DNA of 64,000 nucleotides from SIG603 sp044432645 (GCA_044432645.1 JAWXUM010000001.1:1-64000), one strand, 5' to 3'; counted from the first letter of the stretch, positions 1 to 8,616 are shown. The notes: generated from the sequence alone by a model not told the origin. Numbers and translations: made by a program.

Positions 1-719
1 GTGGTCTTCAAATTAAGCCAGAAGACAGAATTTCAAGTTTTGACCGTTTAAGACTTGAACTTACAGAAAAAATTCAAACAATTAATAAACCACAAGAGGT
101 AGAAGTTATAAGAACTTTACCAGAAGGCTATAATAGAAAGAAAAAAGCTTTCCATATTTCACCTTTAATTTGGCTTCTTGTATCATTTGTAATATCTGGT
201 CTAATACTTTATAATTATGTAGGAAAAATGTTAGATGACGGAACTTTATCATCTAGTATAATTTTTGAATATATATATTCAAAAACTAACGTAGATGTTG
301 ACGAGATAACTTATGTTGACGACATGGTAGGTGATTATTATATCGATTGGGTTGCAAATTTAAAAGATACTTCTACTTATAAATATAATATAGAAATAGA
401 AAGCTATGAATTTAATGAAGATGTTTCAGAAGGAAAAATAATTAGTCAAACCCCGTCAGCTGATTCATCTATTAATATAAACGAAACTGTATATGTTGTT
501 GTCAGTAAAGGCTCTGAAACCAGAACTTTACCATCAATCATAGGACTTAGCGTTGATAAAGCAGTTGCTCTTCTTGAAGATGAAGGGTTTGTGGTAGTAC
601 AAAAAGTGCAAAGTAGCTCGACAACAGCTTCTGGTTATGTGCTATGGTATTCAGATGGCCTTAAATCTGGAAATGAGCTTGAATATGGAACAGAAATCAC
701 CATTGTAGTAAGTGGTTAA
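1..719 (+). CDS. PASTA-domain Ser/Thr protein kinase, C-terminal part (PrkC-like), partial at window edge
   Basis: The reading frame is open from base 3 to the stop at 717-719, so the gene begins before the window. The first codons resemble the end of a kinase domain and juxtamembrane region (KPEDR, then a basic linker). A single hydrophobic membrane segment follows (PLIWLLVSFVISGLILY, about bases 168-221). The extracellular part carries at least two PASTA repeats: one around bases 420-515, and one from TLPSIIGLS (about 525) to the stop. PASTA kinases sense muropeptides or lipid II and control growth and dormancy exit in Firmicutes. The kinase catalytic core is not visible here, so the kinase assignment rests on the linker-TM-PASTA architecture. 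It lies 22 bases before the ABC exporter genes and may be cotranscribed with them. Confidence 0.8.
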   Translation, partial: GLQIKPEDRISSFDRLRLELTEKIQTINKPQEVEVIRTLPEGYNRKKKAFHISPLIWLLVSFVISGLILYNYVGKMLDDGTLSSSIIFEYIYSKTNVDVDEITYVDDMVGDYYIDWVANLKDTSTYKYNIEIESYEFNEDVSEGKIISQTPSADSSININETVYVVVSKGSETRTLPSIIGLSVDKAVALLEDEGFVVVQKVQSSSTTASGYVLWYSDGLKSGNELEYGTEITIVVSG

Positions 720-741
720 AGTTCATTGAAGGAGTATTAAC

Positions 742-2472
742 TTGAAAAAAGTATTAAGTTATTTAAAAACTTATAAAAAAGAATGCATATTAGGCCCACT
801 TTTTAAATTATTGGAGGCTAGCTTTGAACTTGTCGTTCCGTTAATAATTGCTTCAGTTGTAGACATAGGCATAAGCAATCAAGACGTACCTTATGTTATA
901 AGAATGAGCATATATTTATTAGTCCTAGCTATTGTTGGGTTAACCTGTTCTTTAACAGCTCAGTGGTTTGCAGCAAAAGCAGCTACAGGGTTTTCTGCTA
1001 AATTAAGGCACGATTTATTTAAGCATATAAAAAGTTTGGGTTATAAAGAAATAGATAATCTTGGCACTGCGACAATGATTACACGAATGACATCTGATGT
1101 AAATCAAGTTCAAAACGGTGTTAATTTAGCATTAAGGCTTTTGTTAAGGTCACCTTTTGTTGTTATTGGCGCTATGGTTATGGCTTTTACTATTGATGTG
1201 AAATCTGCACTTGTATTTGCTGTATTAATACCTGTTTTGTGTTTAGTTGTTTTTGGTTTAATGCTTTGGACTATGCCTATTTATAAAAAAGTTCAAAGTA
1301 ATTTAGATAATGTTACAAAGTCTTGCCGTGAAAATTTGAGTGGTGTAAGAGTTATACGAGCATTTTGTCGTGAAAAAGAAGAAATTGATAACTTCAAAAA
1401 AGATACTTCTTTGTTGACATCCATGCAAAAGTATGTTGCTAAAATATCAGCTTTGTTAAACCCAGTAACTTTTATTAGCGTAAATATCGCTATTATCGCA
1501 TTATTATGGACTGGCGCTATAAAAGTTGACGAAGGCGCTTTAACACAAGGTCAAGTTTTGGCTCTTTATAATTATATGTGTCAAATTTTGGTAGAGCTAA
1601 TCAAAACAGCCGATTTAATCGTTTCTATGACGAAAGCTGGAGCATGTGCTAACAGAATTAATTCTGTTTTTGAATTAGAACCTAGCCAAAAAGATGGAAC
1701 TTTTGGCGAAATTCAAGAAATTCAAACAATAGAATTTAAAAATGTTGATTTGAAATATTATAAAAACAGCGATCCAGCTATTGAAAACGTAAGTTTTAAA
1801 GTAAGAAAAGGTCAAACTATTGGTGTTATAGGTGGTACTGGCTCCGGTAAAACAAGTTTAATCAGCTTAATTCCACGTTTTTACGATGCTACTACTGGTA
1901 AAATTTCATTTAATGATATAAATATAAATGATTACACTATTGAAAATTTAAGAGATAAAATAGCCATTGTTCCTCAAAAATCAGTTTTATTTGCTGGAAC
2001 AATTGAGTCAAATTTGCTTTGGGGAAAAAATGATGCAACAATCCAACAAATGAATACAGCTTTGGACCTTGCACAAGCTAAAGATTTTGTTTACGAAAAA
2101 GATGGACTAAAAACAGTAGTATCACAAGGAGGAAGAAATTTTTCTGGTGGTCAGCGCCAAAGATTAGCAATAGCTAGAGCACTTGTTAAATCTCCTGAAA
2201 TTTTGATACTAGACGATAGTGCTTCTGCTCTTGACTATGAAACTGACTCAAAACTTAGAAAAGCAATCAAAAATATGGAAAATCCACCAATAACATTTAT
2301 AGCTTCTCAAAGGGCAGTTTCTGTTATAAACTCCGATCTAATCTTAGTTTTATACGATGGCAAAGTAGTAGGGCAGGGAACACATAGCGAACTTATAAAC
2401 ACCTGTGAAACTTATCAAGAAATTTACTACTCTCAATTTCAAAAACAGGAGGTAGCTAAAATTGAAAGATAA
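742..2472 (+). CDS. ABC exporter half-transporter with degenerate ATPase site (heterodimer subunit 1)
   Basis: A fused membrane domain plus nucleotide-binding domain of 576 residues, type IV (MsbA/BmrC-like) exporter fold. The start is TTG behind GGAG at 731-734. The N-terminal half has about six hydrophobic segments. In the NBD the Walker A is GGTGSGKTS at residues 364-372 and the signature SGGQ at 468-471. The Walker B ends in Asp-Asp (491-492), so the catalytic Glu is replaced by Asp492. The switch His is Gln523 (SQR). These two changes are typical of the non-hydrolysing site in heterodimeric exporters such as TM287/288 or BmrCD. Its last 11 bases overlap the partner gene, which has the complementary canonical residues. 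The substrate cannot be read from sequence; drug or lipid export is usual for the family. Confidence 0.92.
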   Translation: MKKVLSYLKTYKKECILGPLFKLLEASFELVVPLIIASVVDIGISNQDVPYVIRMSIYLLVLAIVGLTCSLTAQWFAAKAATGFSAKLRHDLFKHIKSLGYKEIDNLGTATMITRMTSDVNQVQNGVNLALRLLLRSPFVVIGAMVMAFTIDVKSALVFAVLIPVLCLVVFGLMLWTMPIYKKVQSNLDNVTKSCRENLSGVRVIRAFCREKEEIDNFKKDTSLLTSMQKYVAKISALLNPVTFISVNIAIIALLWTGAIKVDEGALTQGQVLALYNYMCQILVELIKTADLIVSMTKAGACANRINSVFELEPSQKDGTFGEIQEIQTIEFKNVDLKYYKNSDPAIENVSFKVRKGQTIGVIGGTGSGKTSLISLIPRFYDATTGKISFNDININDYTIENLRDKIAIVPQKSVLFAGTIESNLLWGKNDATIQQMNTALDLAQAKDFVYEKDGLKTVVSQGGRNFSGGQRQRLAIARALVKSPEILILDDSASALDYETDSKLRKAIKNMENPPITFIASQRAVSVINSDLILVLYDGKVVGQGTHSELINTCETYQEIYYSQFQKQEVAKIER

Positions 2473-4204
2473 TAAAAAAGATACTATATTTAAAATTTTT
2501 AACAGAATTAAAGTTTACAAATTGCAATTAATTTTATCATTAATACTTGCTATAGTTAATGTTGGATTTACTCTTTATATTAATATTTTAGTCGGTCTTG
2601 CGATTGATAATATTATAGACCAAGGTAATGTTAATTTTGAAGCTGTAATGTCAACCCTTACCTTAATTGCTATTTGTGCATTAACTGTTGGTATTAGCCA
2701 ATGGATTATGACAATGATAAATAATAAAATAACTTATTCAGTTGTAAAAAACTTGCGTGATGACGTTTTTGAACATATTCAAAAACTGCCTTTAAAATAC
2801 TTAGATGGCAATTCAAGCGGTTCAATTGTAAGTAAAATAATAACTGACATAGACCAATTTGCAGAGGGTTTGCTTCTAGGATTTACTAAGTTGTTGACTG
2901 GAATTATGACCATTATCGGAACACTTATATTTATGGTATATGTAAATTGGGCAATTGCTTTAGTTGTAGTTTGTATAACTCCACTTTCTTTTGTTGTTGC
3001 AAATTTTATAGCTAAAAGAAGCCATTCGCTTTTTAAGCTTCAATCAGAAATTAGGGGAGAGCAAACTTCAATAATTGATGAGGCAATTGGCGAACTTAAA
3101 GTAGTTAAAGCTTTTAATCAAGAAGAAGAAATACTAGAGAAGTTTGATGAAGTAAATGATAGACTTCAATATTGTTCTGTTAAAGCAATATTTATTTCTT
3201 CAATTACAAATCCAGCAACTCGTTTTGTTAATTCGATTGTGTATGCTGGCGTGTGTCTTTCAGGCTCAATTGCCGCAATTAGTGGTGGTTTTACTGTTGG
3301 CTCGCTTACGATTTTTTTAAGTTATGCAAATCAATATACAAAACCATTTAATGAAATTTCTGGCGTAATAGCAGAGGTCCAAAATGCACTTGCTTGCGCT
3401 AAACGTGTTTTTGATTTATTGGAAGAGCCAAAGCTTATAGATGAAAACAAAAAAGATTTAGATCTTAATAAAGTTAAAGGTGAAATTGAAATTAAAAATT
3501 TAGAGTTTTCTTATAGTGATGATAAAGAACTTATCAAAAACTTTAATCTTAAAGTTCCAGCTGGTGCGAAAGTAGCAATTGTTGGGCCTACAGGTTGTGG
3601 AAAAACTACAATAATCAATTTGTTAATGCGTTTTTACAAAGCACAAAGTGGTGAAATTTTGATTGATGGTGTAAATATTAAGGATATTAGTTATAATAAA
3701 CTAAGGTCATGCTTTGGTATGGTTTTACAGGATACTTGGCTTAAAGCTGGTACAATTAAGGAAAATATTATGCTTTCAAAACCAAATGCTACTGATGAAG
3801 AAATTATTAATGCAGCGAAATTTGCACATGCTCACAGTTTTATTAGAAGATTACCTAAAGGTTATGACACTGAAATTGGTCAGGCTGGAGGCTCTTTATC
3901 TCAAGGGCAAAAACAACTTTTGTGTATAGCAAGGGCTGTTTTGGCAATTCCTTCAATGCTGATTTTAGATGAAGCTACTAGTTCAATTGATACTATGACG
4001 GAAATGCAAATTCAAAAAGCTTTTGACAAAATGATGATAGGAAGAACTACTTTTATTGTTGCACATAGGTTATCAACCATTAAAAAAGCTGATGTAATTT
4101 TAGTTATGAAAGACGGTAAAATAATTGAAAATGGAAACCATGAAGAACTTCTAAAAAATAACGGTTTTTATGCAAATCTATATCACAGTCAATTCAAAAA
4201 GTAA
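2462..4204 (+). CDS. ABC exporter half-transporter with catalytic ATPase site (heterodimer subunit 2)
   Basis: A 580-residue half-transporter (membrane domain then NBD), translationally coupled to the preceding gene by an 11-base overlap. The start is TTG, inferred from SD-like AGGAGG at 2448-2453 and from the overlap. Walker A is GPTGCGKTT at residues 375-383. Walker B ends in DE with catalytic Glu504, and the switch His is His535 (AHR). The signature is LSQGQ at 479-483, with Gln481 replacing a Gly. This pattern (good Walker B and H-loop, weak signature) is the exact complement of the partner. The pair should therefore form one active and one degenerate ATP site. A hairpin at 4214-4238 may end the operon. 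Confidence 0.92.
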   Translation: MKDNKKDTIFKIFNRIKVYKLQLILSLILAIVNVGFTLYINILVGLAIDNIIDQGNVNFEAVMSTLTLIAICALTVGISQWIMTMINNKITYSVVKNLRDDVFEHIQKLPLKYLDGNSSGSIVSKIITDIDQFAEGLLLGFTKLLTGIMTIIGTLIFMVYVNWAIALVVVCITPLSFVVANFIAKRSHSLFKLQSEIRGEQTSIIDEAIGELKVVKAFNQEEEILEKFDEVNDRLQYCSVKAIFISSITNPATRFVNSIVYAGVCLSGSIAAISGGFTVGSLTIFLSYANQYTKPFNEISGVIAEVQNALACAKRVFDLLEEPKLIDENKKDLDLNKVKGEIEIKNLEFSYSDDKELIKNFNLKVPAGAKVAIVGPTGCGKTTIINLLMRFYKAQSGEILIDGVNIKDISYNKLRSCFGMVLQDTWLKAGTIKENIMLSKPNATDEEIINAAKFAHAHSFIRRLPKGYDTEIGQAGGSLSQGQKQLLCIARAVLAIPSMLILDEATSSIDTMTEMQIQKAFDKMMIGRTTFIVAHRLSTIKKADVILVMKDGKIIENGNHEELLKNNGFYANLYHSQFKK

Positions 4205-4213
4205 GATTATAAA

Positions 4214-4238
4214 AAAATGAGGATATTTCCCTGATTTT
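4214..4238. terminator. Possible bidirectional terminator between convergent genes
   Basis: An imperfect hairpin: AAAAT-G-AGG at 4214-4222 pairs with CCT-G-ATTTT at 4230-4238, with one G/G mismatch and a seven-base loop. It sits between the convergent ABC operon and the small-gene operon, and A/T runs flank both sides. The stem is weak, so this is tentative. Confidence 0.4.
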
Positions 4239-4243
4239 ATGTA

Positions 4244-4528
4244 CTATATTAGCAAAAACATTAATGCGAACAAAATTGTATTATCACATTCTTCTTGGCT
4301 TAAAATTACTAATAAAGATATAACTAACATTTTGTCTTTGTCTTTTAAAAATTCATTGATTATATTATTATTAACTTCAAAATTTTCTTTTTGCATTTCC
4401 TCATCTTCTACTGACTTTTCTGAAATTATCGCAAGGGGAGGAGTCTGTACTTTTTTAGTGGCTCTTGCGTACATTTCTTTTGAACGTCTTATTGCATCTT
4501 CTCGCATATGTCCAATATCTGTTGGCAT
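4244..4528 (-). CDS. Small hypothetical protein, third gene of a small-protein operon
   Basis: Encodes 94 residues; AGGAG lies 6 bases before the ATG. The N-terminal two thirds is charged and basic to acidic (starts MPTDIGHMREDAIRRSKEM). The C-terminus is a hydrophobic stretch interrupted by SQEECDN, then ILFALMFLLI. A short tail pattern of an acidic or polar Asp followed by Leu-rich residues occurs in several sporulation-associated small proteins of Firmicutes, but I cannot name a family. It follows the 130-residue gene by 15 bases and is surely cotranscribed with it. Its function is unknown; the clean SD and position in an operon argue that it is real. Confidence 0.65.
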   Translation of the reverse strand: MPTDIGHMREDAIRRSKEMYARATKKVQTPPLAIISEKSVEDEEMQKENFEVNNNIINEFLKDKDKMLVISLLVILSQEECDNTILFALMFLLI

Positions 4529-4543
4529 TTTTTGCTCCTTTCC

Positions 4544-4936
4544 TTAAAATAAACCGCCTAACACTGATGTTAATATCCCTGACTCTTTTAAAGCTGGGAA
4601 AAGTTTAATAATTTGTAATACTTTTAAAGCTTCATCAACTTTTTTAGACTTTTCATTAGATAACATTGGTTTTAAAGCATTTAACAATCTTGTACTGTTA
4701 TCATCGGTTTTCACTTGATTTAAAAGTGGTGCAATTTTTGTAATAGCACCTAACATTTCAGGGCTTATTCCACCTAAATTTACAGGGTTAGTATTTGTAG
4801 TTATTGGTGTTTGCATTTGTGATTTGCTATTGGTTTGGTTATTAGTAACACCTAAACTATTCATTATATTTTGAATTTGCGCCATACTATTTGGGTCTGA
4901 TAGTACTTTATTTAATTGTTCTGTTAACTCATCCAT
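4544..4936 (-). CDS. Small hypothetical protein, second gene of a small-protein operon
   Basis: Encodes 130 residues, with AGGAGG ideally placed before the ATG. Residues 1-30 form a helical segment (MDELTEQLNKVLSDP). A Thr/Asn/Gln-rich linker follows at about 31-55. The C-terminal half is helical (GISPEMLGAITKIAPLL, then LLNALKPMLS and IIKLFPALKESG). It contains VLSDP, and the upstream 74-residue protein contains a closely similar helix with KVLSDPEAA, which suggests the two are related or interact. There are no catalytic motifs, no signal peptide and no transmembrane helix. I do not recognise the family. It is flanked at 36 bases by the upstream gene and 15 bases by the downstream one. Confidence 0.7.
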   Translation of the reverse strand: MDELTEQLNKVLSDPNSMAQIQNIMNSLGVTNNQTNSKSQMQTPITTNTNPVNLGGISPEMLGAITKIAPLLNQVKTDDNSTRLLNALKPMLSNEKSKKVDEALKVLQIIKLFPALKESGILTSVLGGLF

Positions 4937-4972
4937 AAACGCCTCCTGCTTAATTTTTTACTTAATCAAATA

Positions 4973-5197
4973 TTATTTATCTAACATTTTTAATAGCTTT
5001 TGTGCTTGTGGTGTTGATAATAATTTTTTTGCAGCTTCGGGGTCACTTAATACCTTTGAAATCATTTCACTTTCGTGTTTTCCACCTACTAGGTTGTTCA
5101 TTGTGCCGTTTTCAGCCGCTTGTTTTAAAGCTTCTGGTGTTGTTCCTAATCTTTGTGAAGCAATTTTCAAGAGATTTTCTAATTGATTGTTGTCCAT
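4973..5197 (-). CDS. Small helical hypothetical protein, first gene of a small-protein operon
   Basis: Encodes 74 residues from the ATG at 5197. A TTG nine bases upstream would add three residues, but AAGGA lies immediately against it and is 10 bases from the ATG, so the ATG is preferred. The protein is all-helical and hydrophilic (MDNNQLENLLKIASQRLG, then TPEALKQAAENG, then KVLSDPEAAKKLLSTPQAQ). A bacterial family of similar short proteins with the Leu-Gly-Thr-Thr-Pro-Glu turn is familiar from Clostridia but has no assigned function as far as I know. It heads the 74-130-94 residue operon, divergent from the phosphoesterase gene. Confidence 0.7.
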   Translation of the reverse strand: MDNNQLENLLKIASQRLGTTPEALKQAAENGTMNNLVGGKHESEMISKVLSDPEAAKKLLSTPQAQKLLKMLDK

Positions 5198-5274
5198 ATT
5201 AATCAAATCCTTTATAATAGATTGTAATATATAATATGCTAAAAATTTAAAAATATGAATGGAGTAAATTATTA

Positions 5275-5751
5275 ATGAGAATTCTCGTTTTTTCCGATAG
5301 TCATGGTTATAAAAATAATATTGAAAGAATTATTATTGAACAAAATTCCGTAAAAGAAATATTTTTCTGTGGAGATGGGGAAGATGAAATTTTATCTTTG
5401 AAACAAAAGTACAGTGAAAAAAATTTTCATATTATAAAAGGTAATTGTGATTATAGAAGCAATTTACCTATTGTAAAATTCTTTCAAATAGAGAATAAAA
5501 AAGTTATGCTTACTCATGGACATAGTTATTTTGTTAAATCTAGTTTAGATGACTTAAAGTTTGCAGCAAAGCAAAACAATGTAGACATTGCTGTTTTTGG
5601 GCATACACACAACGCACTTTGCTTGTACGAAAACGGAATTTACTATATTAATCCTGGTTCTAGTAGTGGGTATGATGCAAGTTTTGCGATAATTGATATT
5701 AATAATGATAATATATTTGCAAAAATAATTGAATTTTCTAAAATAAAATGA
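5275..5751 (+). CDS. Metallophosphoesterase, YfcE/MJ0936 family
   Basis: Encodes 158 residues, the usual size of the YfcE/YsnB-type phosphodiesterases. The five metallophosphoesterase motifs are in order: DSHG near residue 8, GDGEDE near 34, GNCD near 62, THGH near 82 and GHTH near 111. These residues bind two divalent metals and hydrolyse phosphodiester bonds; the physiological substrate is not known for most members. It is cytoplasmic, with no signal sequence. GGAG lies at 5261-5264 before the ATG. The gene is 33 bases before pgcA and probably in the same transcript. Confidence 0.9.
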   Translation: MRILVFSDSHGYKNNIERIIIEQNSVKEIFFCGDGEDEILSLKQKYSEKNFHIIKGNCDYRSNLPIVKFFQIENKKVMLTHGHSYFVKSSLDDLKFAAKQNNVDIAVFGHTHNALCLYENGIYYINPGSSSGYDASFAIIDINNDNIFAKIIEFSKIK

Positions 5752-5784
5752 TATAATTATTAAAACGCAATAAGGAGAAATGAT

Positions 5785-7491
5785 ATGTTAGAATTTACAA
5801 GATGGTTAAACACTGAATTAGCAGATAAAGATTTAACCACTGAACTTAATTTAATAAAAGAAGAACCAGAAGAAATCAGTGATAGATTTTATAGAGATTT
5901 AGAATTTGGCACTGGTGGTATTAGAGGTGTTATTGGTGCTGGTACTAACCGTATTAATATATACACTGTCAGAAAAGCTACACAAGGTTTAGCTAATTAT
6001 TTAAATAAACATAACTCTTTAGGAAAAGAGCTTTCAGTTGCAATTGCTTATGATAGCCGTAACAAAGGACAACTTTTCAGTAACGAGAGTGCAGCTGTTT
6101 TAGCAGCAAATGGCATTAAAGCGTACATATATCCAGAGCTTATGCCAACTCCAGCATTATCTTTTGCTGTTAGACACTTGTCATGCGATGCAGGTATTTG
6201 CGTAACAGCAAGTCACAACCCAGCTAAATATAACGGTTATAAAGCTTATGGCAGCGACGGTTGCCAAGTTACAGAAGATATGGCAGATGGTATTACAGTT
6301 GAAATTCATGGTACTGATATTTTTGATGATGTTAAAACTATGGATTTTAATATTGCTGTAAATGAGGGAAAAATTTCTTATATTACAAATGATACATTCG
6401 AAGCATTTATTGAGGCTGTTAAAAAAGAAAAAGTGTTAACTTCAGACGCTTCTAATTTAAAAATTGTATACACTCCTTTAAATGGTAGTGGTAAAAAATG
6501 CGTACTTGCTATTTTAGATGAAATTGGGGTAAGAGATGTAACTGTTGTACCGGAACAAAGTGAGCCTGACGGTAATTTTCCAACTTGTCCATATCCAAAC
6601 CCAGAAATTCTAGAAGCTTTACAAAAAGGCTTAGATTTATGTGAAACGGTAAACCCAGATTTACTTTTAGCAACCGACCCTGACTGTGATCGTGTAGGTA
6701 TTGCTGTAAATCAAAATGGAAAATATGTACTTTTGACAGGCAACGAAGTTGGTATATTGTTACTTGACTTTATAGCAAGATTTAAGACAGAATCAAACAC
6801 TATGCCTGTAGGACCAGTTGTAGTTACAACAGTTGTTTCTAGTGATATGGTAGATCCAGTTTCAAAAGAATATGGCGTTGAAGTTCGCAGAGTTTTAACT
6901 GGATTTAAATATATAGGCGATCAAATAGCTGATTTAGAAAGCAAAGGTCATCCTGAAAGTTATCTACTAGGCTTTGAAGAAAGTTATGGATACCTTAAAG
7001 GTGGTTATGTTAGAGATAAAGATGCAGTTAATGCATCAATGCTTATTTGCGAAATGGCTTCATACTTCAAAACTAAAGGTAAAACATTAGTAGATGTAAT
7101 GAACGAACTTTACGGAAAACATGGTTATTATATTAACGATTTACTAAGCTATGGTTTCGAAGGTGAAGACGGTATGAAAACCATGTCTAACATTATGTCA
7201 AACTTAAGAACAAATCCACCAAAATCAATTTGTGGTTCTAATTTAGTAGGTGTAAGTGATTACTTAACCTCAGAAAATAAAACTGGTAATTCAGTTACAG
7301 TAATTGATTTGCCAAAATCTAATGTATTAGAATTTAGACTTGAAAATGGCAGTAAATTTATGATTAGACCATCTGGTACAGAACCAAAAATTAAAGTTTA
7401 TTTTTCTAGTAAAGCTTCAACTTTAGAAAAATCTAAAAACTTTATAACAAGTATGAAAGAAGAAAGCAAAGCTATACTTGGTATAAACTAA
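5785..7491 (+). CDS. pgcA: Phosphoglucomutase/phosphomannomutase, alpha-D-phosphohexomutase family
   Basis: Encodes 568 residues, typical of the Firmicutes PgcA branch. It interconverts glucose 1-phosphate and glucose 6-phosphate, supplying UDP-glucose for glycolipid and envelope polymers. Visible motifs: GTGGIRG near residue 42, the phosphoserine loop TASHNP with Ser143, the metal loop DPDCDR with Asp298/Asp300/Asp302, and the phosphate-binding RPSGTEPK starting at Arg528. AAGGAG lies before the ATG. It follows the phosphoesterase gene, and a perfect hairpin lies 40 bases after its stop. A phosphomannomutase activity is possible, but length and motifs favour phosphoglucomutase. Confidence 0.93.
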   Translation: MLEFTRWLNTELADKDLTTELNLIKEEPEEISDRFYRDLEFGTGGIRGVIGAGTNRINIYTVRKATQGLANYLNKHNSLGKELSVAIAYDSRNKGQLFSNESAAVLAANGIKAYIYPELMPTPALSFAVRHLSCDAGICVTASHNPAKYNGYKAYGSDGCQVTEDMADGITVEIHGTDIFDDVKTMDFNIAVNEGKISYITNDTFEAFIEAVKKEKVLTSDASNLKIVYTPLNGSGKKCVLAILDEIGVRDVTVVPEQSEPDGNFPTCPYPNPEILEALQKGLDLCETVNPDLLLATDPDCDRVGIAVNQNGKYVLLTGNEVGILLLDFIARFKTESNTMPVGPVVVTTVVSSDMVDPVSKEYGVEVRRVLTGFKYIGDQIADLESKGHPESYLLGFEESYGYLKGGYVRDKDAVNASMLICEMASYFKTKGKTLVDVMNELYGKHGYYINDLLSYGFEGEDGMKTMSNIMSNLRTNPPKSICGSNLVGVSDYLTSENKTGNSVTVIDLPKSNVLEFRLENGSKFMIRPSGTEPKIKVYFSSKASTLEKSKNFITSMKEESKAILGIN

Positions 7492-7530
7492 TATAAAGGC
7501 TAAAAAAATAAAAGATAAGTTTAAATAAAC

Positions 7531-7561
7531 AAATCCCAATGGTATTTATCCATTGGGATTT
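7531..7561 (+). terminator. Hairpin after pgcA, probable terminator
   Basis: A perfect 12-bp stem: AAATCCCAATGG at 7531-7542 pairs with CCATTGGGATTT at 7550-7561, around a seven-base loop. It lies 40 bases after the pgcA stop. The run of T after the stem is short (the TTT belongs to the stem), so termination strength is uncertain. Confidence 0.65.
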
Positions 7562-7590
7562 AAATTAATACATGATGAAAAATTTATTAG

Positions 7591-7622
7591 CAATTATACA
7601 AAATAAATATTTTGTATAATTG
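7591..7622. repeat. Perfect 15-bp-arm palindrome directly upstream of the Xer-like gene
   Basis: CAATTATACAAAATA at 7591-7605, then AA, then its exact reverse complement at 7608-7622. The right end lies five bases before the AGGAGG Shine-Dalgarno of the recombinase gene. In RNA it would be a long AU hairpin. In DNA it is a symmetric 32-bp target that could bind a dimer or a recombinase pair. Each arm also contains a TATAAT-like hexamer, but I see no matching -35. Confidence 0.75.
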
Positions 7623-7653
7623 GAGATAGGAGGAAATTAAAATTTCAACTATA

Positions 7654-8616
7654 ATGGATACTGTTCCTAACATTGTTAAACAATACGCACTGTATCACAG
7701 AAATATCAAAGGTCGTAGTCCTAAGACAATTGATGAATATTGTTTAGATTTAAGAACTTTTTTCAGGTTTTTAAAACATTATAAAAATCTAGTTCCAAAA
7801 AATATAGATTTAAAAGAAATTGATATAACGGATATTGATATTGATTTTATAAAAAATATTAGCACTTACGATATTTTCGAATTCATGAATTATGTCGCTG
7901 ATGAAAAAAATAATATTGCCTCAACTAGACAGCGTAAATCTTCATCTTTGCGTGGATTTTTCAATTACTTAACTATACACGAACATCTTTTAAAGGAAAA
8001 TCCAGCTGAAAATTTAATGCCACCTAAAAAAAGAAAAACTTTACCTAAATATCTTACACTTGACCAAGCTCATGAATTATTATTAGCTGTTGATGGAAAC
8101 TTTAAAGAACGTGATTATTGTATGCTAACGCTATTTTTAAATTGTGGATTAAGGCTTTCTGAACTTGTTGGGATTAACTTTAACGATATAATTAGAAATA
8201 ACAACAGCTTGCGTGTAGTTGGCAAAGGCAACAAAGAACGTATTGTTTACCTTAATCAATCTTGCATACAAGCTATTGATGAATATATTAAAGTTAGACC
8301 TAAAGATAATGTTGTGGATAAGAATGCGTTGTTTTTAAGTAAACGACTAGTTAGAATTAGCCCTAAAACTGTGCAGTATATAGTAAACACATATCTTGCA
8401 AAAATTGGACTAGGAGCTGGATACTCTGTTCATAAATTAAGACATACAGCAGCTACACTCATGCACCAAAATGGTGTTGATATAAGAGTTTTACAAGATA
8501 TTTTAGGTCATGAAAACCTCGGAACTACCGAAATTTACACACATATATCAAATAAGCAAATGGAAGACGCTGCAAAAGCTAATCCGTTATCTAACTTCAA
8601 AAACCCTAAAAAGTAA
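7654..8616 (+). CDS. Tyrosine recombinase, XerC/XerD-like
   Basis: Encodes 320 residues from the first ATG. An N-terminal SAM-like core-binding domain (about 5-120) is followed by the catalytic domain. All catalytic residues are visible: Arg167 in GLRLSEL, a Lys in GKGNKER, His260 and Arg263 in HKLRH, His286 in GHENLG, and nucleophile Tyr295 in IYTH. These enzymes cut and rejoin DNA through a phosphotyrosine intermediate, and housekeeping members resolve chromosome dimers at dif. The AGGAGG at 7628-7633 is 20 bases from this ATG but 8 bases from an in-frame ATT at 7642, so the true start may be that ATT (324 residues). The upstream palindrome at 7591-7622 could be a target or control element. 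No phage genes are nearby. Confidence 0.9.
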   Translation: MDTVPNIVKQYALYHRNIKGRSPKTIDEYCLDLRTFFRFLKHYKNLVPKNIDLKEIDITDIDIDFIKNISTYDIFEFMNYVADEKNNIASTRQRKSSSLRGFFNYLTIHEHLLKENPAENLMPPKKRKTLPKYLTLDQAHELLLAVDGNFKERDYCMLTLFLNCGLRLSELVGINFNDIIRNNNSLRVVGKGNKERIVYLNQSCIQAIDEYIKVRPKDNVVDKNALFLSKRLVRISPKTVQYIVNTYLAKIGLGAGYSVHKLRHTAATLMHQNGVDIRVLQDILGHENLGTTEIYTHISNKQMEDAAKANPLSNFKNPKK

